A stretch of DNA of 11,390 nt. Origin: an uncultured Ruminococcus sp. (lineage in GTDB: Bacteria; Bacillota; Clostridia; Oscillospirales; Ruminococcaceae). A program made the translations under genes and the position numbers. The stretch spans positions 1-11,390 of the forward strand of contig UQXS01000063.1 of NCBI GenBank assembly GCA_900545125.1. The letters are read 5' to 3'. Shown here piece by piece: positions 1 through 8,205 of this stretch. Below the pieces are notes generated by a model. It was not told the DNA's origin, ran no database searches, and was given only the letters and a program-made list of their open reading frames with translations. The first letter of the stretch is position 1. Each line of letters opens with the position of its first letter.

Positions 1-40
1 CGTTAGCCGGCAGATATACCTGTACTATAATCTTATTCAT
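1..40 (-). CDS. N-terminus of a small unidentified protein, possibly YukD/EsaB-like (partial)
   Basis: Only the first 13 codons are inside the window, reading MNKIIVQVYLPAN. The start is well supported: an AAGGGG Shine-Dalgarno at 48-53 sits 7 bases before the ATG at 38-40. The other nearby ATG, at 45-47, hits a stop after four codons. The gene follows the Rep-like gene by 54 bases on the same strand and probably belongs to the same transcript. A beta-strand-like start of this kind (short polar N-terminus, then alternating hydrophobics) occurs in small ubiquitin-like YukD/EsaB proteins of type VII secretion loci. That is a recollection of style, not a proof, because 13 residues cannot identify a family. 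The start is likely real; the function is open. Confidence 0.5.
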   Translation of the reverse strand, partial: MNKIIVQVYLPAN

Positions 41-95
41 AATTCATCCCCTTTAACGGAAAATCTGCCGTAATCATCAGCAGATTCCGGCAGAT
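8..95 (-). promoter_or_regulatory. Candidate alternative hairpins around the start of the last gene
   Basis: In the minus-strand transcript, AUCUGCCG at 95-88 can pair with CGGCAGAU at 70-63 (8 base pairs, 17-base loop). That hairpin is followed by UUUU, so it is terminator-like but weak. The same AUCUGCCG occurs again at 15-8, inside the next coding region, so 70-63 could instead pair there and enclose the Shine-Dalgarno (53-48) and start codon (40-38). The first arm begins at the last base of the upstream stop codon, so a terminating ribosome would mask it. The complementarity is visible in the sequence; a regulatory role is inference. Confidence 0.25.
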
Positions 96-1054
96 CATCT
101 GCACTTTGATACTTTATTTTTCTTTCGCTGAAGCTGCGGATACTCTTTCCATTTTATTTTTATAAGAAGTCCGCTAAATATATGATAGTTGAAATTAACA
201 AGCTCGTCATCCGTAAGTTTTGTTCCGTTTGCGTGGCAGTATTCCCATCTCAGAAGATCGGAAAGTTCGTTCATATCTCTTTCAAAAGGCTCGATTATGC
301 GCCGTCCCACAGCCCTGTCCGTATTTACCACATCATCATATGACGGAAGTTCCGGAGTACATCCGAGCAGTGTTTTCACGCTCAGCGTATCGGCATTCTT
401 CTTGAAATAATTCATTTTTTTGTGCTCAGCAATTTTTTTCAGGAAATAATAGCTGTTGGGATTTTTTTTCAGATTGATCTTAAACAACTTTTCCGGATAA
501 TGCATCACCGGCATGGTTTTCATGATTACAAAAAATTCGTCGCTGAAAGTAAAGACAATTATATTGTTTTTTATCTTTACGTCCTTGCAAAGCCTTATAT
601 TCTTCATGCTCTGTTCTCTGTTGGAGGATTTCTGAAAGCTTATACGCATATTCAGCAGAGTTTTAAGGTCAGAATTGACCTGTCTGCGCATTTCGACGGA
701 ATTTTTCAGTTCGCACAGCTTCATATATTCATCCAGCGAAAGAGAAACCGTATGCTCCTTTGAACCGGATTCGGTAAATTTTATCATCAATGCATCAGCA
801 AGTCTGTGTGTTGTAGTTTTCAGACCTGTGCCAAGTTCGGCTATGCTTTCAAAAGAAATTTTCAGATTATCCTTTTCTACGCATACTTCTTCGTCAAATA
901 TTTCGGATGCCGTTTTCTTTGTTATTTTCAATGTAGAAAGTTTATTCATAGCAGATGACTGCTTCATGATCCTGAACGTATTTACCTGAAGTCGGGTTTC
1001 AAGTACCTCTCCGACGGAAGCCGGCTCGCCGTCAATGCCCTTTTCATACCTCAT
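95..1054 (-). CDS. Rep_3-like replication initiator (winged-helix) protein
   Basis: This 319-residue soluble protein resembles the Rep_3-type initiators of gut Firmicutes plasmids and integrative elements, which bind origin DNA through two winged-helix domains. A first domain of roughly residues 36-150 begins MNKLSTLKITKKTASEIF and contains LKTTTHRLADALMIKFTE, a helix-rich stretch followed by a TVSLSLDEYMKL segment. A second domain of roughly 180-300 contains NPNSYYFLKKIAEHKKMN and RRIIEPFERDMNELSDLLRW. The tail is basic. Homologues I recall begin near residue 36, but the ATG at 1054 has a GGGGGGA Shine-Dalgarno 4 bases upstream, whereas later ATGs (residues 30 and 36) have poor or badly spaced ones. 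An N-terminal extension of about 35 residues therefore seems genuine. The start overlaps the end of the preceding gene by 11 bases (ATGAGGTATGA), which favours translational coupling. No tandem iterons are visible here, so the protein could also be a chromosomal DNA-binding regulator of the same fold. The family assignment is from recalled sequence style and has not been searched. Confidence 0.6.
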   Translation of the reverse strand: MRYEKGIDGEPASVGEVLETRLQVNTFRIMKQSSAMNKLSTLKITKKTASEIFDEEVCVEKDNLKISFESIAELGTGLKTTTHRLADALMIKFTESGSKEHTVSLSLDEYMKLCELKNSVEMRRQVNSDLKTLLNMRISFQKSSNREQSMKNIRLCKDVKIKNNIIVFTFSDEFFVIMKTMPVMHYPEKLFKINLKKNPNSYYFLKKIAEHKKMNYFKKNADTLSVKTLLGCTPELPSYDDVVNTDRAVGRRIIEPFERDMNELSDLLRWEYCHANGTKLTDDELVNFNYHIFSGLLIKIKWKEYPQLQRKKNKVSKCR

Positions 1055-1985
1055 CTCTTCCCCCCGCAGTCATAAGAATCTTCACAAGACCACTGAGGTC
1101 AGAGCGGAAAATACGTATATCATCAAGTTTTTCTCTGACTTTTTCGGCAGCATCTTCGGAGATCTTTATTTCGTCAAGGTCTATCGGTCTGAATATCCGG
1201 GCTAAGATTTTTTTCCTGTTTTCATATTCTTCACCGTCACCGGAAATCTCATTTTCCATATCAAACCTCTGCTGATTGAATTCGGCTATCTGTCTGATAA
1301 GTTCTTCCGTATCGGTGCAGAATACCGTAAATTCGGGAATATCTATTCTTTCTGCAATAAGCTCAAAAAGCTTATTGTATGCATTCTGCCGTTTAAGTCC
1401 TCCAATCATAAGATCATTACGGAAATATTCGATCTTTTCCTCCATTGTCTCGGAATGCTCAAGACTCATCATTTCCTGAAAACAATCTATTTCAGGTTCG
1501 ATAAAATGATCGTGAGCGTCAAGACACTTAGGCCGGCACGGAAAATTATCGGCAACTATCGCAACTCCCCTCAGTCTTGCAAGCTCGCTCGGATTACGCA
1601 TTTCACTGAACTGAGAAGAAGTCATTATCATAGGCAGAAGTTCTATCATGCGTCTTGCGTGCTCAACCTGCTGAGCCTGTGTCATATACATCAGCAAACG
1701 GCAGAAGCCGTTCTGCGCCTGCTGATTATATGCATATGACATTGCCTGAGCATTCTTTATAAAGTACCGGAGCTGAACATAACAGTCGAGAATGTCGGCA
1801 TCCTCGCAGGTATTGATTTTTTCCATAAGCGAATCAAGCGTTTCCTGTGTCACGTACTGAAAATTCTCACATTCATGCTTTCCGATCTGAACGGAATATG
1901 CATATACGTCATTATAAATTATGAGACGTCCCACGTCCTCGCCCGTTATGTTTTCTGCGGCTGTTAAATCACTGATATTTATCAT
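1044..1985 (-). CDS. Uncharacterised mostly helical cytosolic protein (313 aa)
   Basis: I do not recognise a family. The protein starts MINISDLTAAENITGEDVGR, has no signal peptide or membrane segment, and looks almost entirely alpha-helical and acidic. A Gln-rich helical stretch (SYAYNQQAQNG, then YMTQAQQVEHARRM) lies around residues 82-112. A motif with two nearby cysteines, FPCRPKCLDAHDHF, lies around residues 149-162. Further Cys and His residues are scattered, but no classical zinc-finger spacing is evident. The start is supported by AGGGTGG at 1990-1996, 4 bases from the ATG. It follows the giant surface-protein gene by 13 bases, and its TGA stop lies inside the start of the Rep-like gene, so these two genes are almost certainly co-translated. 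By position it may be a partner of the Rep-like protein rather than of the surface proteins; this is inference. Confidence 0.75.
   Translation of the reverse strand: MINISDLTAAENITGEDVGRLIIYNDVYAYSVQIGKHECENFQYVTQETLDSLMEKINTCEDADILDCYVQLRYFIKNAQAMSYAYNQQAQNGFCRLLMYMTQAQQVEHARRMIELLPMIMTSSQFSEMRNPSELARLRGVAIVADNFPCRPKCLDAHDHFIEPEIDCFQEMMSLEHSETMEEKIEYFRNDLMIGGLKRQNAYNKLFELIAERIDIPEFTVFCTDTEELIRQIAEFNQQRFDMENEISGDGEEYENRKKILARIFRPIDLDEIKISEDAAEKVREKLDDIRIFRSDLSGLVKILMTAGGRDEV
1059..1065 (-). promoter_or_regulatory. Shine-Dalgarno of the Rep-like gene
   Basis: The transcript reads GGGGGGA, 4 bases before the ATG at 1054, inside the end of the preceding coding region. It is the reason for choosing this start over internal ATGs at residues 30 and 36. 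Confidence 0.7.
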
Positions 1986-1998
1986 ATTTCCACCCTGA

Positions 1999-4900
1999 TT
2001 ACTTATTCTTTTTTCTTCTTCTTACAAATATGAATCCGCCTAATGCACCAAGAAGAGCTATAACGGAAGCTCCGACTGCCTTTACCCATGTCTTGTGCAG
2101 CATATACAGAGCGATATTTTCCGTGATAAGCAGATTTTTATATTTTCTAACAGTCTTATTTCCGGCAAGATCCGTCAGCTCAACAGTAAGATCACGTGAC
2201 GAATTTGAAGCCGGAACAACAAAAGTATAACTGCTCTCGCCATTTTCGGATTCCTCATCAAGAAGAACCTTTCCATCGCTTGTTTTAACTGTGATATGCT
2301 TTATTTTCTCATTTACGTTTATCCTGAATTCTCTTTCCGACTGTCTGAATTCAGCTTTGTCAGCAAGACCATCACACTTGAATTCGGGGTCGTGAGTATC
2401 GAGACTGAAATTAATTTCAGCTCCTCTGCCCGTGCTGACATTTTTATTTCCTGCCGCATCCACAGACTGAATTGAAACGCTGTAGTCGAGATCCTGGTCA
2501 AAAACTTCCGGATGAATAGTGTATGTATATTCATATCCTGACTTGTCCTCAAGCTGGACTGCTTCGGAAACGGTATACTCACCATTCGTGAGTTTCACCG
2601 TATTTGAGCCCTTATCAACAATAATAACAATGTCCGAATCAGAACTGTGTTTGTCAACGTTCCTTTCGGTAATCGTCAGCGACGGTGATTCGTTGAGATA
2701 TCTGTTATTGATTTTTTCGGCATCCTTTACCGTGAAAACAGAACCGAATCTGTTCACCGAGAATTCAAGGGAATCAGAACTTGAATTTTCCGCCATATCT
2801 GATGTTTCAGCCGCAATCTTATAAGAACCGTCAAAGATCTCTTCTGCCGTGAAATTATCAAATACCAGCTTTCTGATTGTACCGTTTTTGTCGTTTGTTA
2901 CTTCCCATGAAGCAGTTATGTAATTTCCGTTTTCGTCAACAGCATATTTAACGGTCTTTCCGTCATTTTCAGTGGTCATTTTAAGTTCCGTATCGTTTCT
3001 GTAGAGCTTAACGCTGCCCGATTTGTAATTCTGATCGGTCATTTCCACAACGGGAGCAACATCTCCCTTATTTGCAGCCATAACGCCGGACATTTCAATA
3101 TCAGGGGATTTCTGGTCGATCGTGAACGAAACATTAACAGACTTCATGGCATTTCCTGCAAGATCTTTTCCCGATACCGAAATCGTATATGTACCGTCCT
3201 TGCTGAAACTGCTTTTCGGAATTGTAATGGAATGAGACGATGTTCCGCTCCATTCTCCCGGATTATACGCCTTGCCGTTTATGGTTATATTTACACTCTT
3301 GGGATCGAAGTTTTCCTCGGTCACATTGACAACAGCCTGCACAGCATCATCTATATACGTATTATCACCATTGGCAACAACAGAACCGTCCGTCTTTTTC
3401 ACAGTAACGGAAGCTGTCGGAGCAATAGTATCAACAACAAACGTACCGGATGTGTATTCATCAGCCGCATTTCCCGCAAGATCGGTGTTGCTGATATTTA
3501 CGGAATATCTTCCGTCCGTGCTGAATACAAGATCCCTCGTATGCCTGAACTGATCCGAATTACTGTCGGTGGAGCTGTCATCTGCAAATCTGCTGTCAAC
3601 GGCATTGTTTACAACAGGATCATCGAAATTTCTCTCGGCTATGGCAACATGAACCGTCTTGTGTGTATTGTAATATTTGATCTCATTTGAACTTTCAATT
3701 CCTGACACGGTTATAACAGGTTTCTGCTTGTCTATGCTGAACCGGCTTTCAGTCTGTGAACTGTTTGACGAATTATCAGTCATCACTATCTGGATAAAAT
3801 CGTCATTTGCATCTCTTGTAACGGAAATATTTCTCGTAATGCTCTGGACAATATTCCTGTCGCTTCTTTCAACCGACCAGCCTGCGGAATCGCCTGTTAT
3901 ATTTCCGTCGGCATCTATCTGTATTTCGCTCCAGTTCTGGTCGTCCGACGTTCTCCACCTTACCGAACTGATTCCGGAATGCATATCGCTGACACTTATT
4001 GCAGCATTCACATTCTGATTATACAGCAGTCTGCCGGCTGTATCACGTCTTTCGGTCGGCGGCAGCGCTATGCTGATATGTTCGTATGCCGCATTGTCAT
4101 GAGTCCCTTCTCCCTCGGAAATAAATCCGTTTGGAGAAACAACGGCAGATCTGTGATTTACCTTGTCGGTCGTCCATGCCCTGATATCGCCCCTGAATCC
4201 CTCGGGAATCACAAATTCGGCGGCATATGTATCGTTTTCGCCTGTCGGATAAAAAGCCGTATCGTCAAAAGTATATGTTCTGAACAGTGTTCCGTCAGAA
4301 TTATAAAGCTCGCAGCAGATGAGATCTATTCCTGCACTCGCACCAAGATCATCCTTTACGGTTACTATCGCAATATGATCGGCGTTGTGGAAGTGGCTGT
4401 ACTTTTCCGGATCACTTTCTGTAAGAAGGTCGGAATCGTTGTTTTTTACAATATCATTGAAACTGATAGAGTACACATACGGAGTTTCGGTATCCTTGTA
4501 AACAGTAAAATCTCTGGTTGTTGAGTTTCCGGCGCTGTCGGATACATTGACATGGAAATCAGATCTTCCGTCAACTCCTGTCTCTGTCGATATCGTATGC
4601 GGGGCATCGCTTGTAATTATTTCAAGACCGGTATAGTTGTCGGAACTTACAGTCTCTCTTGACTCTCCGTTTTCACGTTCCCTTACTATCTCTACGCTAG
4701 CTATTCCCGATTCCGCATCAGATATATCGTATTTCAGGCTGACATCGCTGCTGAACCAGATCTGCGTTTCGCCGTCAACGTCCTTTTCGTATCTGTTGTC
4801 GCCTGTCAGAACCGGTTTTTCCGAAACGAACGGAGCTATAGTTTCAAGAACAACAAAGCCGCTGCCTGTCTTATCGGATTTAAGAGCAATTTCATCCGAT

Positions 4901-7900
4901 GTGTTTCCGACGTTATCTATGATCTTCATCTCCATAGTGCCGGCAAACACAGAGTTTCCCACAAGTTCTTCCGGAATGTTGAACACGGCATAGCCGTCCT
5001 TTATATCGGTTGAATCGAAAGAAACAGTTTCGCCGCTGCTTTTTACAAAACTGAGCACTGCTTTTTTATAGCCGGACGATGGAACACCGCTGCCGTCGGA
5101 AACAGGCACTCTTATATTTATCCTGTGATCGGCAAATGTTCCGTACTGATACATATTTATGCTTTCGTCAATATCGTTTGAACCCTCTCTGACACCACGT
5201 TCAAATGTACCCTTGACATCGGGAACAGTATTGTCAACAAAGAATCTGAAATCTTTGCTGTCGCTTTCGTTTCCGGCACGGTCAACAGAAACAAGTGCCA
5301 CTGTCAGTTCTCCGCTGTCTTTCAGGGAAATTGGTTTATCTGCAAGACAGATTTTCACATCCGTATCATTTTTGCTTTTCAGATACGGAACAAAAGAAGT
5401 CTTGTCTGTCTTGTCCTGTTCAAAGTCAATATAACAGGAATCTTCCTTTTCAAGATCAGCCGCAAAGGATCTGACGCTTGTATAACCGCCTGTTCCGGTA
5501 ATTTCATCTTCACCAATCACGATATCCCTGTCATTGATCTTAAATTTCAGAACGGATATTCCGGATCTTACCTCTCCGTCATCAACATCCTTTATGAAGA
5601 TATCCGGATAATCACTGTACCATACTTTATCGTTATCGGTATATTCAGGCTTTCCGGCAGTTATATCGGCTGGCTGCGGCTTGGTATTATCTACAGTTAT
5701 CGTGGAGGCAAAACTTAAATCGTCAGTCACATTGGTATCGCCGTCATATCTGTAGTAGTACGTTGCCGTGTTCCCTGCATAGTCAAAGATCTCCACCGCA
5801 ATATAACCGCTGCAATTGGCATCTTTTACCTCGAACACTGCATCGGAGTTAAGATTATTTCCTTCCCTGACGACTTCCTGATCGCAGAAGCTGTAGATAA
5901 TCTTCTCAACATCGGAGTAAGCATAGCCGGGGTATTCATCGTTGAAATCGGCTTTTACCGTCAGATTGTTTCCTTTTTGCAGATAACCGTCTTTTACTTC
6001 TTTATTTACGGTTATAGCTTCTGCTTTCGGATCTCCAAGGTCTATCTTCACGGTTACTGTTTTCGGAGATTCAACGTTTCCTGCCGCATCTGTCGCAAAT
6101 ATCTCTATTTTCTCATTTACGCCCTTAGCTTCGGGGTCTTTCAGTGATACATCGGCTGTAAAATAAATCTCTCCGTCATCATTTACATTCTTTTTCAGAG
6201 TTACATTGTACTTGTTTTCCGCGTTGGCAGTTTCTTTTTCTTCTATTGTACAGCTTTGCGAAACATCCCAGCCATGTTCAGGCTTTTCAAATACATGACC
6301 GGCAACGCTAATAGAAGCAACAGAAGAAAGATCTTTTGCATTCTTTATTTTTTCGATATCTTCCGTAAGATATGGGCTTGAAGTCTGAAGCTCACTGTCT
6401 ATATCGCTGACAGTGAAATCAAAGCTGAATTTATTCTCATTTGACCATTCAGCCATACTCTCTGCGATTTTCGTTTTTGGCTCATAAGAATCAAGATAAA
6501 TAATAAACGGTGTCATGGTGCACGGTTCGTAACTGTCGTCTACAATATTGTTCATAAGGAGAACCTTGAGTAATTTGATTTCGGTGTTATTTACTCTTAT
6601 TAAACCTTTACCGGTATCAGCATTGGTAGAAAATGTGCTGGTGGCATTGAGATTATCTATAAAAGTAAACGTTTTATTAATGTAATCACATTTTGTCCAT
6701 GTATAACTTGGTTTTGGCTTGACATATATTACATCGCCGACTGCCGTTCCTCCTATAAGTCCGGCTATAGCTTCGGCAATATTATTTTCTTCGTCCTCGG
6801 CGGTAATTCTTTTATAGAAAAGCTCTACCGGAACTTTATCGTCAGACTGAACTGTAAAATCGCTGTAATAATAAAGATCGCAGACAGGCTGATTATTATT
6901 CATTTTTTTTACAATTGTGTCATAATCAAACTTGACACCTTCTTTATTCGTCTCCGTCTTGTAACAGGACAAATAATATGTATTGCCCTTGTATACCGTA
7001 ACATACGGAATACTGATATTATTACGCTGATTGAGATTCAGCTCGTAGTTTTCATCTTCGGCAACACCATCAAAACTTCTTGCGACTTTTACTTTTTTAG
7101 GCGCAGCAATAATTTCAATTTCAACAGTTACGTCATCTTTATAAGTGATTTGACTCTCATCAAGCAGATCCCAAAGTGCGGCGGTATAATGAGCACCATC
7201 ATATATTTTACCGTTTATAACAAGATTTTTAGTACTTTCCTGATTGTCTGCGGATATTTCAATTCGTTCATTTTGCAGGTCTACCCAATTTGTATCGATA
7301 CTAAGTTTATCCTGAAAGTTATTCCAATTCCAATTTTGAAGAACTTTTCTTGCTTTTGCATCCCTGCAGTTTATTATAACCGTTACGCTGCATTTATCAA
7401 TGCTGAATTTTTTATTGTCGCCTATCTTTATTTCGCTGTCGCTTATATTTACAGCGCCGTCAACAACATATGTCTGATTACTTTCAGGATCAAACTTATA
7501 GCCAGCTTTCAATGTAAAAGAAGACACACCGATAACAGTTCCTTTTTTTACATAAACAGAACCATTTACGTTTATTGTATCTGTAAATTTAAAACTTTCA
7601 ACGCTTTTATTATCGTTTGTCAGTTGATAATAGACAGTACAGTCGATCTGCTTTTTTATTTCATTATAAGCAGCATGATAGAGAGTTCCATTGTTACGGA
7701 ATATATAATGTTCATTTCCTTTTAAAACCTCTGTTAATTCATCTTCCCTTTCCGGATCATATGCAATTGTCAGAGACTGTTCATTGTACATATTTTCGTT
7801 GAATTGATTCTCTTGCAACTTTGCAATAATACTTTTGTATATATCCGTTTTCACATTCTGAGGAATATCGTTGTCAGATTCCGGACTCAAATCAATATTC

Positions 7901-8184
7901 GCAGTTACTTTGGCAGTAGTCGTGGTCGTTGTAGTCGTTGTAGTCGCCGAAGTCGTGGTGACTGCCGGAGTAGTTGTCGTACTTGTTCCGGAATCCGGAA
8001 CTTTAGTCGTCACCGGAGGAGTACTGCTGTTATATGCAGAAACTCTTCCTGCCGCAGCCGGACTTGCTCCATATGTTCCAGCTGCCGATACACCGGTCAT
8101 TCCCAGCCCTGACGTTGCCGATAGAAATGTCAGAGCCGAGATAAACGCTGCCGTTTTTCTGAGTGTTTCTCGTTTTGGATTCAT
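1999..8184 (-). CDS. Giant secreted, membrane-anchored surface protein with about a dozen Ig-like modules
   Basis: About 2061 residues from the ATG at 8184; an in-frame TTG at 8193 would add three. In order: a signal peptide (basic MNPKRETLRK, then a hydrophobic core to about residue 34); a Thr/Pro/Ser-rich linker to about 95 with ten consecutive Thr; a region of about 100-560 without the module signature; an array of Ig-like modules of about 570-2020; and a C-terminal membrane segment of about 2034-2054 followed by RRRKKNK. Modules are recognised by repeated signatures: a boundary strand such as VDNTKP, VDNTVP, KDTETP, IDKQKP, VDTIAP, IDQKSP or LDTHDP; an inner D-x-x-SGI (SDAESGI, SDMHSGI); and a closing D-x-AGN (TDAAGN, FDYAGN, VDRAGN, SDSAGN, TDLAGN twice, KDLAGN, VDAAGN). 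Some copies are degenerate (IDNVGN, TDNSSN, SDMAEN). No LPXTG sortase motif is present. Such modules usually form stalks or adhesive arrays on the cell surface; the ligand is unknown. Thr-rich linkers suit Ruminococcus exoproteins. The surface role is inferred from architecture. Confidence 0.88.
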   Translation of the reverse strand: MNPKRETLRKTAAFISALTFLSATSGLGMTGVSAAGTYGASPAAAGRVSAYNSSTPPVTTKVPDSGTSTTTTPAVTTTSATTTTTTTTTTAKVTANIDLSPESDNDIPQNVKTDIYKSIIAKLQENQFNENMYNEQSLTIAYDPEREDELTEVLKGNEHYIFRNNGTLYHAAYNEIKKQIDCTVYYQLTNDNKSVESFKFTDTINVNGSVYVKKGTVIGVSSFTLKAGYKFDPESNQTYVVDGAVNISDSEIKIGDNKKFSIDKCSVTVIINCRDAKARKVLQNWNWNNFQDKLSIDTNWVDLQNERIEISADNQESTKNLVINGKIYDGAHYTAALWDLLDESQITYKDDVTVEIEIIAAPKKVKVARSFDGVAEDENYELNLNQRNNISIPYVTVYKGNTYYLSCYKTETNKEGVKFDYDTIVKKMNNNQPVCDLYYYSDFTVQSDDKVPVELFYKRITAEDEENNIAEAIAGLIGGTAVGDVIYVKPKPSYTWTKCDYINKTFTFIDNLNATSTFSTNADTGKGLIRVNNTEIKLLKVLLMNNIVDDSYEPCTMTPFIIYLDSYEPKTKIAESMAEWSNENKFSFDFTVSDIDSELQTSSPYLTEDIEKIKNAKDLSSVASISVAGHVFEKPEHGWDVSQSCTIEEKETANAENKYNVTLKKNVNDDGEIYFTADVSLKDPEAKGVNEKIEIFATDAAGNVESPKTVTVKIDLGDPKAEAITVNKEVKDGYLQKGNNLTVKADFNDEYPGYAYSDVEKIIYSFCDQEVVREGNNLNSDAVFEVKDANCSGYIAVEIFDYAGNTATYYYRYDGDTNVTDDLSFASTITVDNTKPQPADITAGKPEYTDNDKVWYSDYPDIFIKDVDDGEVRSGISVLKFKINDRDIVIGEDEITGTGGYTSVRSFAADLEKEDSCYIDFEQDKTDKTSFVPYLKSKNDTDVKICLADKPISLKDSGELTVALVSVDRAGNESDSKDFRFFVDNTVPDVKGTFERGVREGSNDIDESINMYQYGTFADHRINIRVPVSDGSGVPSSGYKKAVLSFVKSSGETVSFDSTDIKDGYAVFNIPEELVGNSVFAGTMEMKIIDNVGNTSDEIALKSDKTGSGFVVLETIAPFVSEKPVLTGDNRYEKDVDGETQIWFSSDVSLKYDISDAESGIASVEIVRERENGESRETVSSDNYTGLEIITSDAPHTISTETGVDGRSDFHVNVSDSAGNSTTRDFTVYKDTETPYVYSISFNDIVKNNDSDLLTESDPEKYSHFHNADHIAIVTVKDDLGASAGIDLICCELYNSDGTLFRTYTFDDTAFYPTGENDTYAAEFVIPEGFRGDIRAWTTDKVNHRSAVVSPNGFISEGEGTHDNAAYEHISIALPPTERRDTAGRLLYNQNVNAAISVSDMHSGISSVRWRTSDDQNWSEIQIDADGNITGDSAGWSVERSDRNIVQSITRNISVTRDANDDFIQIVMTDNSSNSSQTESRFSIDKQKPVITVSGIESSNEIKYYNTHKTVHVAIAERNFDDPVVNNAVDSRFADDSSTDSNSDQFRHTRDLVFSTDGRYSVNISNTDLAGNAADEYTSGTFVVDTIAPTASVTVKKTDGSVVANGDNTYIDDAVQAVVNVTEENFDPKSVNITINGKAYNPGEWSGTSSHSITIPKSSFSKDGTYTISVSGKDLAGNAMKSVNVSFTIDQKSPDIEMSGVMAANKGDVAPVVEMTDQNYKSGSVKLYRNDTELKMTTENDGKTVKYAVDENGNYITASWEVTNDKNGTIRKLVFDNFTAEEIFDGSYKIAAETSDMAENSSSDSLEFSVNRFGSVFTVKDAEKINNRYLNESPSLTITERNVDKHSSDSDIVIIVDKGSNTVKLTNGEYTVSEAVQLEDKSGYEYTYTIHPEVFDQDLDYSVSIQSVDAAGNKNVSTGRGAEINFSLDTHDPEFKCDGLADKAEFRQSEREFRINVNEKIKHITVKTSDGKVLLDEESENGESSYTFVVPASNSSRDLTVELTDLAGNKTVRKYKNLLITENIALYMLHKTWVKAVGASVIALLGALGGFIFVRRRKKNK
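2010..6500 (-). repeat. Array of degenerate Ig-like module repeats within the giant gene
   Basis: The closing Asp-x-Ala-Gly-Asn signature, including degenerate copies, recurs near 2165, 2453, 2790, 3157, 3475, 3765, 4530, 4908, 5275, 5778 and 6085. The usual spacing is 290-380 bases, or about 100-125 residues, with a possible lost copy near 4150. At DNA level the modules have diverged. The best conserved short match is ATTTCC-N-GCAAGATC on the plus strand at 2158-2172, 3151-3165 and 3469-3483, each encoding DLAGN. This is a protein-level repeat from old duplications, not a fresh tandem array. Confidence 0.7.
7915..7944 (-). repeat. Poly-threonine tract in the linker of the giant protein
   Basis: Ten consecutive Thr codons use a mixture of ACT, ACG, ACA and ACC, so the DNA is only a loose trinucleotide repeat. 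It lies inside a longer Thr/Ser/Pro-rich linker following the signal peptide. Thr-rich linkers are flexible and often glycosylated in cell-surface proteins of this group. Confidence 0.85.
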
Positions 8185-8194
8185 AATAATCAAA

Positions 8195-8202
8195 CCGCCC
8201 TT
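8195..8202 (-). promoter_or_regulatory. Shine-Dalgarno of the giant gene, ambiguous between two starts
   Basis: The transcript reads AAGGGCGG. From GGGCGG it lies 10 bases before the ATG at 8184; from AAGG it lies 5 bases before the in-frame TTG at 8193. The ATG gives a conventional signal peptide (MNPKR), while the TTG adds only two isoleucines after the start. I prefer the ATG, though spacing alone favours the TTG. Confidence 0.5.
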
Positions 8203-8205
8203 AAT

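Noticed and set aside
63..95. Strong rho-independent terminator after the Rep-like gene
   Set aside because: The stem is 8 base pairs with a 17-base loop and only four U residues follow, so it is at most a weak or conditional terminator.
4186..4194. Arg-Gly-Asp tripeptide in the giant protein, as a possible integrin-binding site
   Set aside because: A single RGD is expected by chance in a protein this long and rich in Asp and Gly, and nothing around it marks an exposed loop.
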